Below are positions 8,754 to 16,376 of a stretch of DNA of 64,000 nucleotides, in pieces. A model generated the notes under the pieces. It saw only the letters and a program-made list of their open reading frames with translations. It searched no databases and was not told the DNA's origin. The DNA comes from Spongiimicrobium salis (GTDB lineage: Bacteria > Bacteroidota > Bacteroidia > Flavobacteriales > Flavobacteriaceae): the NCBI RefSeq assembly GCF_043678055.1, contig NZ_JBHEQA010000003.1:496001-560000 (forward strand), given 5' to 3'. Position numbers and translations under genes: made by a program. Within the stretch, counting starts at the first letter, position 1. The number at the start of each line of letters is the position of its first letter.

Positions 8754-9515
8754 TTATTTCTTTGCCATTCCAATAAATGCATCGATCGTACGCGCTTCTT
8801 CAGAAGAAGGGAACTCTTCTTTTATTCTTTCAAAAAACCCTAAGGCTTTATCGTTTTGATTCAATTCCAAAGCCGTAACGCCAGCCTTGTACAAAAATTT
8901 AGGTGTGGTAAATTCATTGGTACTATGGGAAATGGCCTTTTCATAGTATCCTAAAGCCTCTGTAGGCTGATCCAATTGCATAAAAGCATTTCCAATATTT
9001 CCTTTGGCCATTGCACCAAGAATAGCTTCATCCGATGAAAAATTCTCCAAATGCTCGATCGCTTTTTGATAATTCTTCATATTTAAATAGGAAACCCCAG
9101 CAGCGTAATTGGCCAAGTTGGCCGCTTTTGTTCCACTGTATTCCTCAATGATCTTTAAAAATCCGTATTTCCCTTCGGCTCCTTCCAAAGCCAAGTTAAA
9201 CAGGGAATCCTTTGCGGTCTCACTGGCTAAGGCCTGATCAAAATATTGTTGTGGATAATACATCTCGTTGGCAGCTTCCGCTTCCTTGGGTTTAGAGACA
9301 AATTGCACATAGGCCAAATATCCCAAAATAGCGACAGCAGCTATTCCGATAACACCAAGAATATAGTTTTGGTTTCTGGAAACCCATTCTTCCGTTTTGG
9401 AAGCACCTTCGTCCAAGGTACTAAAAACTTCTGCAGTTGTACTGTCCTGCACATCTATCTCAGCTTCCTCTTCTTTGTTCTTAGGTTTATAACCTCGCTT
9501 CTTATATGTAGCCAT
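8754..9515 (-). CDS. Membrane-anchored tetratricopeptide repeat protein (YfgM-like)
   Basis: 253 aa from ATG 9515 (MATYKKRGYKPKNKEEE); a longer in-frame extension overlaps a good promoter and is rejected. Residues 1-65 are charged and cytosolic, residues 66-88 form one membrane helix (YILGVIGIAAVAILGYLAYVQ), and the rest is extracytoplasmic with TPR-type helices (NIGNAFMQLDQPTEALGYYEKAI near 175, then ALGFFERIKEEFP). The architecture resembles YfgM, a periplasmic chaperone-network partner of the Sec machinery, but that role is inferred. First gene of the minus-strand operon. Confidence 0.82.
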   Translation of the reverse strand: MATYKKRGYKPKNKEEEAEIDVQDSTTAEVFSTLDEGASKTEEWVSRNQNYILGVIGIAAVAILGYLAYVQFVSKPKEAEAANEMYYPQQYFDQALASETAKDSLFNLALEGAEGKYGFLKIIEEYSGTKAANLANYAAGVSYLNMKNYQKAIEHLENFSSDEAILGAMAKGNIGNAFMQLDQPTEALGYYEKAISHSTNEFTTPKFLYKAGVTALELNQNDKALGFFERIKEEFPSSEEARTIDAFIGMAKK

Positions 9516-9535
9516 CGTTAATTTTATTAATCGCG

Positions 9536-9564
9536 CAAAAATAAAGTTTTTATTGAAATCCAAA
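9536..9564 (-). promoter_or_regulatory. Bacteroidota-type promoter for the TPR-ribH-mutL operon
   Basis: On the minus strand TTTG (9564-9561) and TATTTTTG (9543-9536) are separated by 17 bp, matching the -33 TTTG / -7 TAnnTTTG consensus. The expected start of transcription is near 9531, giving a leader of about 15 nt before ATG 9515. Confidence 0.6.
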
Positions 9565-9706
9565 AGGGTATTTATTCGTTATTTTTGGATATTTTGCACC
9601 TTGCTAAGTCATTATACCTAAAGTAGACCGAAAAACGGATACCAAATTGCCTTGAACAGCAGGGTATATGCTTGGCGATGTCTCATATAAATTCGTATTG
9701 TACGGA

Positions 9707-10786
9707 ATGTTCCTGAAGAAATTATCACTTATCAATTATAAGAACTTTGAGACCCAAAACTTTGAGTTCGACACTAAGATCAATTGTTTTGTAGGTAGCA
9801 ATGGCATTGGAAAAACCAATATTTTGGATGCTGTTTATCATCTCTCTTTTGGCAAAAGTTATTTTAACCCTGTTGCAAGTCAGAATATAAAGCATGGCAC
9901 AGATTTCTTTGTAGTGGATGGCGAATTCGAAAAAAATGACCGAAGTGAAAAAATAATATGCAGTCTCAAACGCGGCATGAAAAAAATCATTAAGCGAAAT
10001 GGGAAGGTATACGATAAATTATCGGATCATATTGGCTTTTTACCCCTAGTGATCATTTCCCCTGCCGATCGGGATTTGATTACCGAAGGAAGTGAGCTAC
10101 GACGTAAATTTATAGATGGGGTAATTTCACAATCAGACAAGGAGTATTTAAACACCCTGATCCGTTACAATAAGATTCTTGCGCAACGAAATTCCCTGTT
10201 AAAATACTTTGCGGTCAACCATACTTTTGATCCAAATACCTTAGCGGTTTACAATGAGCAACTGCACGCCTACGGTACAGAAATCTATACCAAAAGAGCT
10301 GCTTTTTTAGCTGTTTTCATTCCCATTTTCAAAGAACAATACGCCGCTATTTCGGGAGGAGGGGAAATGGTCAGCCTCACCTACGATAGTAAATTAAAAG
10401 AACAGGAATTGTTGACTTTGTTGGAAAATGCCCTGGATAAGGATCGTGCCCTACAATATACCAGTGTAGGCATCCATAAAGATGACCTCTCCTTTAAAAT
10501 AGCTGATTATCCTATCAAAAAATTTGGGAGCCAAGGGCAACAGAAGTCCTTTTTAATTGCTTTAAAATTGGCCCAGTTCAACTTTATCAAGGAAGAGGCA
10601 AAGACGACTCCTATCCTACTATTGGATGATATTTTTGACAAATTGGATGAAAATAGAGTAGCCCAGATCATTCAATTAGTGGATGATGCCAATTTTGGAC
10701 AGATTTTTATTAGCGATACCCATGCCGAAAGAACCGAGAACATTGTAAAGACCATACATCAAACCTATAAAATTTTTAAACTTTAA
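9707..10786 (+). CDS. recF: DNA replication/repair protein RecF
   Basis: 359 aa from ATG 9707 (MFLKKLSLINYKNFETQNFEF); an upstream TTG/ATG extension of 13 codons is unlike the family. SMC-like ATPase: Walker A GSNGIGKTN near 35, signature KKFGSQGQQKSFLIALKLAQ near 275, Walker B PILLLDDIFDKLD near 300, and the D/H-loop in QIFISDTHAER. RecF loads RecA at single-strand gaps with RecO and RecR. It heads a plus-strand operon with a lipoprotein, DUF721 and a small peptide gene. Confidence 0.96.
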   Translation: MFLKKLSLINYKNFETQNFEFDTKINCFVGSNGIGKTNILDAVYHLSFGKSYFNPVASQNIKHGTDFFVVDGEFEKNDRSEKIICSLKRGMKKIIKRNGKVYDKLSDHIGFLPLVIISPADRDLITEGSELRRKFIDGVISQSDKEYLNTLIRYNKILAQRNSLLKYFAVNHTFDPNTLAVYNEQLHAYGTEIYTKRAAFLAVFIPIFKEQYAAISGGGEMVSLTYDSKLKEQELLTLLENALDKDRALQYTSVGIHKDDLSFKIADYPIKKFGSQGQQKSFLIALKLAQFNFIKEEAKTTPILLLDDIFDKLDENRVAQIIQLVDDANFGQIFISDTHAERTENIVKTIHQTYKIFKL

Positions 10787-10790
10787 GTCA

Positions 10791-11210
10791 TTGAAAACTG
10801 CATTGCCCGTCTTAATTCTTCTTCTTTTTTCAAGTTGTAAAAACACGATTGTAAAAGAAGACCTATCCCTGCTAAATGGCTATTGGGAAATTGAAAAAGT
10901 AAGCTTCCCCAATGGGGAATCCAAGGATTATACCGTAAATACCACGATTGATTTTATAAAAATTGATGATGTAAAGGGGTTCAGAAAAAAATTACGCCCT
11001 AAATTTGATGGTACCTATGACGCCACGGACGACGCCGTTTTGTTTTCCATTCATGAAACCGATGGTTTGTTCAGCATGCACTATACCAACTCCTTTGAAC
11101 GATGGAAGGAAGATCTTGTGGAATTGCAAGAAAATAGTTTTACGACCATGAACGAAGAAAGTGTATTGTACACCTACAAAAGATATCAACCCATTAATAG
11201 TACACCATAG
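10791..11210 (+). CDS. Lipocalin-like lipoprotein, function unknown
   Basis: 139 aa starting at TTG 10791, four bases after recF. A lipoprotein signal peptide ends in LLLFSSC (Cys 16). The mature part starts LSLLNGYWEIEKVSFPNG, the usual opening of lipocalin-like/DUF domains of Bacteroidota in which a Trp-containing strand begins a small beta barrel, and continues with alternating strands. No catalytic residues can be named. Conserved position between recF and DUF721 in relatives is my recollection and would need checking. Confidence 0.75.
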   Translation: MKTALPVLILLLFSSCKNTIVKEDLSLLNGYWEIEKVSFPNGESKDYTVNTTIDFIKIDDVKGFRKKLRPKFDGTYDATDDAVLFSIHETDGLFSMHYTNSFERWKEDLVELQENSFTTMNEESVLYTYKRYQPINSTP

Positions 11211-11212
11211 TA

Positions 11213-11509
11213 ATGTCTAAAAGAAAGAATACCGGTTTGCCGATGAGCGATGCCCTTCAAGAATTTATCAAAGAAAATAAATTACAAAAAGGGATGGACA
11301 AGGTCAATGCAAGAGAAGCATGGATAAAACTGATGGGAGATGGTGTCAATAATTATACTACGGCTGTAGAACTCCGCAATGAGACTTTATTTGTCTCCCT
11401 ATCTTCCTCAGTATTGCGGGAGGAGTTAGGTCTCGGACGGTCCAAAATCATTGCAATGATCAATGAGGAATTGGGCAGTGAACTGGTTAAAAAATTGGTG
11501 TTGCGATAA
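11213..11509 (+). CDS. DUF721 (DciA-like) protein
   Basis: 98 aa. The sequence shows the DUF721 pattern: an N-terminal helix (PMSDALQEFIKENKLQKGMDKV), a Trp in AWIKLMGD, and the beta segment AVELRNETLFVSLSSSVLREEL. DciA, the founding DUF721 member, is the ancestral loader of the replicative helicase DnaB, and KH-like folding of this domain is established. Whether this short version loads DnaB is inference. It is 2 bp downstream of the lipoprotein gene and in the recF operon, a replication/repair context. Confidence 0.85.
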   Translation: MSKRKNTGLPMSDALQEFIKENKLQKGMDKVNAREAWIKLMGDGVNNYTTAVELRNETLFVSLSSSVLREELGLGRSKIIAMINEELGSELVKKLVLR

Positions 11510-11536
11510 GTATTCGTAAATCTAAAATAAAGTATT

Positions 11537-11737
11537 ATGAAAAAAAGAAAATCCTTATCCAAAAAGAAAATGTCCCAATTTTCTCCGTTTACCCTTGAAA
11601 ATACGGAACATATTGGCGGAGGGGCTTTTAATGCGGGAAATGCGGCAGGAGATTTAAACCCCAACGATATTGAATCGGTCACTGTATTGCCCTCTGCCAA
11701 TGCTGCAGCCCTACACGGAAATCGGAAAAGCAACTAA
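11537..11737 (+). CDS. Orphan GG-leader-like peptide with a SusC plug-like motif
   Basis: 66 aa, 27 bp behind DUF721 and before a strong terminator. Residues 1-29 look like a Bacteroidota RiPP leader: a Lys/Ser-rich start (KKRKSLSKKKMSQF), then an acidic helix ending IGGG. It resembles the leader of the lanthipeptide precursor at 53.1-53.4 kb in this window (MKK..KSL..KK..S, then I.GGG). Residues 40-62, with NPNDIESVTVL followed by SANAAALHG, resemble the conserved plug-domain motif of SusC/RagA TonB-dependent receptors (NPNDIESIEVLKDA.A.A.YG). There is no Cys, so lanthionine rings are impossible. No modifying enzyme is adjacent. Function unknown; coding status is supported by operon position and composition. 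Confidence 0.65.
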   Translation: MKKRKSLSKKKMSQFSPFTLENTEHIGGGAFNAGNAAGDLNPNDIESVTVLPSANAAALHGNRKSN

Positions 11738-11760
11738 CAGAACCAACTAATTTTTAATAT

Positions 11761-11800
11761 AAAAAGGCCCAATCTACCTTATGGGCAATTGGGCCTTTTT
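11761..11800. terminator. Bidirectional rho-independent terminator
   Basis: AAAAAGGCCCAAT (11761-11773) pairs with ATTGGGCCTTTTT (11788-11800) around a 14-nt loop. A runs on one side and T runs on the other let it stop both the recF operon and the convergent ndk transcript. Confidence 0.9.
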
Positions 11801-11819
11801 CTATACAGTATTATAGTTC

Positions 11820-12239
11820 TTAGTACATTTCTCTTCCTGCGAAGTGAAAAGCACCTTCAATAGCTGCATTTTCATCGCTATCAGAACCGTGTACCGCATT
11901 CTCTCCGATAGAAGTTGCATATAATTTTCGGATGGTCCCCTCAGCAGCTTCAGCCGGATTGGTGGCTCCGATCAACGCTCTAAAATCATCTACCGCATTT
12001 TCTTTCTCTAAAATAGCTGCTACAATGGGTCCCCTGGTCATAAACTCAACCAACTCCCCAAAGAAAGGACGCTCCTTATGTACGGCGTAAAAAGCCTCGG
12101 CATCCCGCTTGCTCAATTGCGTATAACGCATGGCTACGATACCAAAACCTGCAGATATTATTTTATCCAAGATTGCGCCGATATGTCCATTCTCTACGGC
12201 ATCGGGCTTAATCATTGTAAATGTTCTATTCGTTGTCAT
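11820..12239 (-). CDS. ndk: Nucleoside diphosphate kinase
   Basis: 139 aa from ATG 12239 (MTTNRTFTMIKPDAVE); the longer frame reaches into the promoter and is rejected. It equalises NTP pools by transferring the gamma phosphate through a phospho-His. Signatures: TMIKPDAV with the ATP-contacting Lys, KERPFFGELVEFMT, GATNPAEAAEGTIRK, and the catalytic His in NAVHGSDSDENA. Length is standard. It is monocistronic between a terminator and its own promoter. Confidence 0.97.
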   Translation of the reverse strand: MTTNRTFTMIKPDAVENGHIGAILDKIISAGFGIVAMRYTQLSKRDAEAFYAVHKERPFFGELVEFMTRGPIVAAILEKENAVDDFRALIGATNPAEAAEGTIRKLYATSIGENAVHGSDSDENAAIEGAFHFAGREMY

Positions 12240-12255
12240 TTTGTAAATTTTTGCG

Positions 12256-12285
12256 CAAAAATACGCTTTATTCATGAATGTGCAA
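12256..12285 (-). promoter_or_regulatory. Probable ndk promoter
   Basis: On the minus strand a TTG (12285-12283) and TATTTTTG (12263-12256) are separated by 19 bp, close to the -33/-7 consensus of Bacteroidota. The -7 box continues CGC, as does the box in front of the TPR-ribH operon. Leader of about 10-12 nt before ATG 12239. Confidence 0.5.
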
Positions 12286-12288
12286 TAC

Positions 12289-13314
12289 TTAATAGGATTG
12301 TTCTAACACTCCTAGCACTTTCCCCTGATCTCCCATCATCTTAAGGCGAATTTTTTTCCGCTTCATATTAAATTCCAAGACACCGTAACTCTCCTCGTGC
12401 ACTACTTCGCCCACACGAAAGGGATTATATTCTTCCGTAAATCCTGAATAGGCATGGGTGAGGCCGCTACTCGTAAAATCAATCAAGGGATAGGACATTC
12501 CTTGTACATTGGTTTTGGAAAATTCAGAAATATGTCGATCTCCAGACAATAACAACGCTCCTTTTACCCTTGAGGATACCAATAACGCTTTTAAGCGATC
12601 TATCTCATGGGGGAAATTGCCCCATCCTTCAAATCCATGTTCATTGGACAAGAATTGAATACTACTCACTAAAATATTGAAATCGGCTTTGGAGTCCATC
12701 AACTCTGACTCCAACCACTTCCATTGTTGTTCTCCCAATACCGTACCTTCCCCATAAGGGTTTGGTTTGTTTCTTTTTTTTGTTTCCGTATCCGGGCTAA
12801 GGGCCGTTCTAAAATATCGTGTATCCAGAACGATTACTTTGATCCATTGCTCGTTTATAGCGTATTCATGGGATGCATATACCCCTTCACGTTGTCGCCT
12901 TGGACTATCTTGGGGCACTCCCATAAAATTCAAAAATTCCTGTTGGCTTTCTTTCTTTGCCAGGAACTCTACTCCTCCATCATTTTTTCCGTAATCATGA
13001 TCGTCCCAGGTACCTATGACAGGCACTGTATTTTTTAGTTTCCGGTATCCTTGAATATTGTTTTGTTCGGTATACATGGATCGTAAACTATCCCTATTAG
13101 ATGTATCTGCATAAATATTATCCCCACCCCATATCCAAAGATCAGGCTTTTCATTTAAGATATCGTCCCATAACAAATTCTCCAATTCTTGTCTGTTACA
13201 AGAGCCAAAAGCAATGGTAAACGCGGTGGTGTCATCCTCCGGAAGAGGAGTTAGATGGGATTTGCAGGTGCACAATAGTAAAACAAAACAAAGGTATAGA
13301 CTGTATTTCTTCAT
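12289..13314 (-). CDS. PhoD-like alkaline phosphatase family lipoprotein
   Basis: 341 aa from ATG 13314 (MKKYSLYLCFVLLLCTCKS), a lipoprotein signal peptide with lipobox LLCTC. The metallophosphoesterase core shows FGSCNRQE, then WIWGGDNIYADTS with metal ligands, GTWDDHDYGKNDGG, VIVLDTRYFR and LLSGDRHISEFS near 250. These match PhoD-type phosphodiesterases/phosphomonoesterases that use Fe/Ca centres. It would act on phosphate esters outside the inner membrane. A CAAAAATA (-7 box on the minus strand) at 13335-13342 may be its promoter. Confidence 0.88.
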   Translation of the reverse strand: MKKYSLYLCFVLLLCTCKSHLTPLPEDDTTAFTIAFGSCNRQELENLLWDDILNEKPDLWIWGGDNIYADTSNRDSLRSMYTEQNNIQGYRKLKNTVPVIGTWDDHDYGKNDGGVEFLAKKESQQEFLNFMGVPQDSPRRQREGVYASHEYAINEQWIKVIVLDTRYFRTALSPDTETKKRNKPNPYGEGTVLGEQQWKWLESELMDSKADFNILVSSIQFLSNEHGFEGWGNFPHEIDRLKALLVSSRVKGALLLSGDRHISEFSKTNVQGMSYPLIDFTSSGLTHAYSGFTEEYNPFRVGEVVHEESYGVLEFNMKRKKIRLKMMGDQGKVLGVLEQSY

Positions 13315-13489
13315 TTTTATACGTTCTAGATGCACAAAAATAAGGTTTTCAATGGCATAAAAACAGAACGCCAGGTAAAGCTTTGGTAAAGCTTTTTATA
13401 AAATTTACGAGGCCAAGGAGAATCTTCTCATTTCGTGATTTCTCTTAAAATCAGAAATACTACAATACTAGGTTTCATGAATAAAATTG

Positions 13490-13497
13490 TATCTTCG
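13490..13497 (+). promoter_or_regulatory. -7 promoter box placed for a leaderless nrnA mRNA
   Basis: TATCTTCG matches the flavobacterial variant of TAnnTTTG. Exactly 5 nt separate it from ATG 13503, so transcription would start at or next to the A of the start codon. No clear -33 TTTG was found. Confidence 0.45.
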
Positions 13498-13502
13498 CCC
13501 CC

Positions 13503-14519
13503 ATGAATTTAACCGATATTAAGGCTGTACGCAGCTTGCTTTCCGTACCGCAAAAAATAGTAATTGTTCCGCATAAAAACCCAGATGGAGATGCCATTGG
13601 ATCCACTTTAGGGCTGTGGCACTACCTAAAAAATAGGGGACAAAATGCCATGATCATATCTCCCAATGAACTTCCAAAATTTCTGAAATGGATGCCCGGT
13701 ACCACCGAGATATTAAATTTTGAAAAAGAGGCTTCTACCGCCAAAAAACATATTCAAGAGGCCACACTGATTTTTACGTTGGATTTCAATCATTTGGGCA
13801 GAATAGGTCAATTGCAACCTTTATTGGCCAATGCAGAGGCCGATCTTATCATGATCGATCATCATGAGGACCCGGCAGATTATGCCAAAATCACCTATTC
13901 CGACCCCAGTATGAGCGCCACCTGCGAGATGGTCTATAATTTCATTGATTTTTTAGGAGATACCGACAAGATTACACCGGAAATTGCCAATTGCCTTTAT
14001 ACCGGCATTATGACAGATACGGGTTCTTTTAAATTTGCATCAACTACAAGTACTACCTTACGTGTAGCGGCAAACTTAGTGGATAAAGGAGCTGATAATT
14101 CCAAAATCAATAACCTAGTCTATGACACCAATTCTCCCAATCGGTTACATTTATTGGGTTGTGCCCTAAAAAATATGGTCATTCTAGAAGAGTACCATAC
14201 GGCCTATATTACATTGAGTCAGGAAGAATTGGACACCTACCACTATAAAAAAGGAGATACCGAAGGAATCGTTAATTATGGTTTAACCCTTGAAGGTATC
14301 TATTTTGCTGTTATTTTTATAGAAAACAGGGAAGAAGGAATTATTAAAATATCCTTTCGATCCGAAGGGAGTTTTCCAGTAAACGAATTTGCCCAGCATC
14401 ACTTTCAAGGTGGGGGTCATAAAAATGCTGCCGGAGGAAAAAGTGAAATTTCCCTGGAGAACACCGTTAGCCGTTTTAAAACGCTTTTAGCAAACTATAA
14501 AGACACTTTAGCCATATGA
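13503..14519 (+). CDS. nrnA: DHH/DHHA1 bifunctional oligoribonuclease / pAp phosphatase
   Basis: 338 aa. DHH phosphoesterase motifs are complete: VPHKNPDGDAIGS near 23, FTLDFNHLGRIG near 92, MIDHHEDPADY near 118 (the DHH signature), and a DTGSFKFAST block. The DHHA1 substrate domain ends with HHFQGGGHKNAAGG. NrnA degrades 2-5 nt RNA and dephosphorylates 3'-phosphoadenosine 5'-phosphate. It overlaps gldI by 4 bp, so it starts a short operon with two prolyl isomerase genes. Confidence 0.94.
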   Translation: MNLTDIKAVRSLLSVPQKIVIVPHKNPDGDAIGSTLGLWHYLKNRGQNAMIISPNELPKFLKWMPGTTEILNFEKEASTAKKHIQEATLIFTLDFNHLGRIGQLQPLLANAEADLIMIDHHEDPADYAKITYSDPSMSATCEMVYNFIDFLGDTDKITPEIANCLYTGIMTDTGSFKFASTTSTTLRVAANLVDKGADNSKINNLVYDTNSPNRLHLLGCALKNMVILEEYHTAYITLSQEELDTYHYKKGDTEGIVNYGLTLEGIYFAVIFIENREEGIIKISFRSEGSFPVNEFAQHHFQGGGHKNAAGGKSEISLENTVSRFKTLLANYKDTLAI

Positions 14520-15061
14520 AATATTTTGCATTCTTATGCATGCTATGCTTTGTGTTCTCCTGTAAAGGTCCCGAAGCAAGGCACCCTAAAAAAAGAAAAA
14601 CAGGGAGTTTTATCAAAGAATCGGTAGAACGGAATAAAAAACTATTGGCCCAGGAAGAAAAATTGATCCAAGAAATTATGGTACAGGATAGTATCCACAT
14701 CTATCAATCTAGCGCCAATGGCTCCTGGTATTATTATGATATTGAGCTCAAGGAGCAAGATTACCTTCCACAGACCGATGACTTGGTCAGCCTTCGCTAT
14801 GACCTTCGAACCTTGGACAACGATACCATTTATTCCCAGGAAGATATTGGGATAGTGACCTATAAAGTGGATAAACAAGAATTATTCCCTGGCCTGAGAA
14901 ATAGTATTAAGTTGTTAAAAGAGCGTGAAAAGGCAACCTTTCTTTTCCCTTCTTCGTTAGGCTATGGCTATCACGGCGACAATAAAAAAATTGGAGTAAA
15001 CACTCCTTTGAAATCTACTATTGAGATTCTCAAAATTGAAAAACAAAAAGACAGTATTTAA
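14516..15061 (+). CDS. gldI: Gliding motility-associated peptidyl-prolyl isomerase lipoprotein GldI
   Basis: 181 aa. SPII signal peptide with lipobox FVFSC (Cys 16). A charged coiled segment (residues 25-60) precedes an FKBP domain: DLVSLRYDLRTLDNDTIYS, KVDKQELFPGLRNSIKLLKEREKATFLFPSSLGYGYHG, then an N-K-K-I-G-V-N-TPL end. In Flavobacterium johnsoniae GldI is needed for gliding and type IX secretion-dependent motility, probably as a periplasmic or outer-membrane folding factor. The ATG overlaps the nrnA stop by 4 bp; the next PPIase follows after 16 bp. Confidence 0.92.
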   Translation: MKYFAFLCMLCFVFSCKGPEARHPKKRKTGSFIKESVERNKKLLAQEEKLIQEIMVQDSIHIYQSSANGSWYYYDIELKEQDYLPQTDDLVSLRYDLRTLDNDTIYSQEDIGIVTYKVDKQELFPGLRNSIKLLKEREKATFLFPSSLGYGYHGDNKKIGVNTPLKSTIEILKIEKQKDSI

Positions 15062-15077
15062 AATTAAATTCATTGAA

Positions 15078-16199
15078 ATGAAAAAGTTATTTGCAGCATC
15101 CCTATTGCTCCTATTTGCGTTGACCAGTTGCAATACTGGAAAACGTACGGATTTGCCGGATGGTATCTATGGAAGCATCAAAACTAACAAAGGAGATATT
15201 TTAGTACAGTTAACGTATGAACAAACCCCAATTACAGTAGCCAATTTTGTATCCTTGGCCGAAGGAAACAGTCCTTTTGTCAGTGACAGCCTAAAAGGAA
15301 AAAAATACTTTGACGGTCTTATTTTTCATCGGGTGATCAAGGATTGGATGATTCAGGGAGGTGATCCTACGGGAACGGGAACAGGGACGCCCGGTTATAG
15401 TTTTAAAAATGAAATTGTAGACACCCTTAGACATTCCAAAGGAGGCATTCTTTCTATGGCCAATACAGGAAGACCTAAAAGTAATGGGAGTCAGTTCTTC
15501 ATTACCCATACCGCCAAACCGTTATGGGACGGGAAACATTCGGTTTTTGGAGAAGTGATCGAAGGCATGGAGGTTGTCAATGTTATCGCCAATGTAGAAA
15601 CCCAAGTCCCTAAAAACAGACCTTTGGAAGATATTGTTATGAACAGTGTTGAGATACTTCGGATTGGAACGGATGCCGAGGCATTTGATGCCATTAAAAT
15701 TATGGGCGATTATTTCAAAGAAGAAGAAGAACTTCTTGCCAAAATTGAAGAAAGACGCCTGGCCTTTGTAGCAGAGCTGGCCGAACAAAAGAAATTGGCT
15801 CAGGAACAATCTTCTGGATTAAAAATATACACGCTTAAAAAAGGAGAAGGAGCTAAACCGACGTCGGCGCAGCGGGTATTGGTAAATTACAGTGGCTGGT
15901 TGGATGATGGCAAACCCACGCTATTTGCCTCAACCGAGCAAAAAATCGCCGAAGAAGCCAGTAGTTACACGGCTTCCATACGCCAAAGTGGACGCTTTGC
16001 CCCTTCTGCCATGCCCTTTAGTACAGATTCTAACCTAACGGCTGGTTTTAAAGAAGGACTTTTGAGCATGAGAGTAGGCGATAAATTACGCTTATTCATC
16101 CCTCCACATCTAGGTTGGGGAGAACAAGGGGTCGGAGGAGCAATCCCCCCAAATGCTGATATAATTTTTGATATCGAAATTTTGGATATCGCGGAGTAA
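15078..16199 (+). CDS. Cyclophilin-FKBP fusion peptidyl-prolyl isomerase, lipoprotein
   Basis: 373 aa from ATG 15078 (MKKLFAASLLLLFALTSC), an SPII signal peptide. Residues 30-200 are a cyclophilin: TPITVANFVSLAEG, FHRVIKDWMIQGGDPTGTG with the catalytic Arg, NGSQFFIT, and WDGKHSVFGEV. A charged helix (about 215-250) links to an FKBP domain: RVLVNYSGWLDDG, then GFKEGLLSMRVGDKLRLFIPPHLGWGEQG and IPPNADIIFDIEIL. Both isomerase classes on one chain suggest a periplasmic folding factor for outer-membrane or secreted proteins. Operon with nrnA and gldI. Confidence 0.92.
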   Translation: MKKLFAASLLLLFALTSCNTGKRTDLPDGIYGSIKTNKGDILVQLTYEQTPITVANFVSLAEGNSPFVSDSLKGKKYFDGLIFHRVIKDWMIQGGDPTGTGTGTPGYSFKNEIVDTLRHSKGGILSMANTGRPKSNGSQFFITHTAKPLWDGKHSVFGEVIEGMEVVNVIANVETQVPKNRPLEDIVMNSVEILRIGTDAEAFDAIKIMGDYFKEEEELLAKIEERRLAFVAELAEQKKLAQEQSSGLKIYTLKKGEGAKPTSAQRVLVNYSGWLDDGKPTLFASTEQKIAEEASSYTASIRQSGRFAPSAMPFSTDSNLTAGFKEGLLSMRVGDKLRLFIPPHLGWGEQGVGGAIPPNADIIFDIEILDIAE

Positions 16200-16224
16200 A
16201 CGTATTTTTTTATTTCACATTCTT

Positions 16225-16265
16225 AAAACGGTTTGTTATAAATCAACTATAACAAACCGTTTTTT
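16225..16265 (+). terminator. Rho-independent terminator after the PPIase operon
   Basis: AAAACGGTTTGTTATA (16225-16240) and TATAACAAACCGTTTT (16248-16263) are perfect inverted repeats around a 7-nt loop, followed by T residues. Confidence 0.92.
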
Positions 16266-16376
16266 ATGCGCCTCCTGCACTTTTAACATTTTCTGATCAT
16301 AGTTTTACTCCATTTTACGTACTAACTATAGGGATTTACCGTTATTTTAGACAAAAAAATCGATATCACAATTGCT

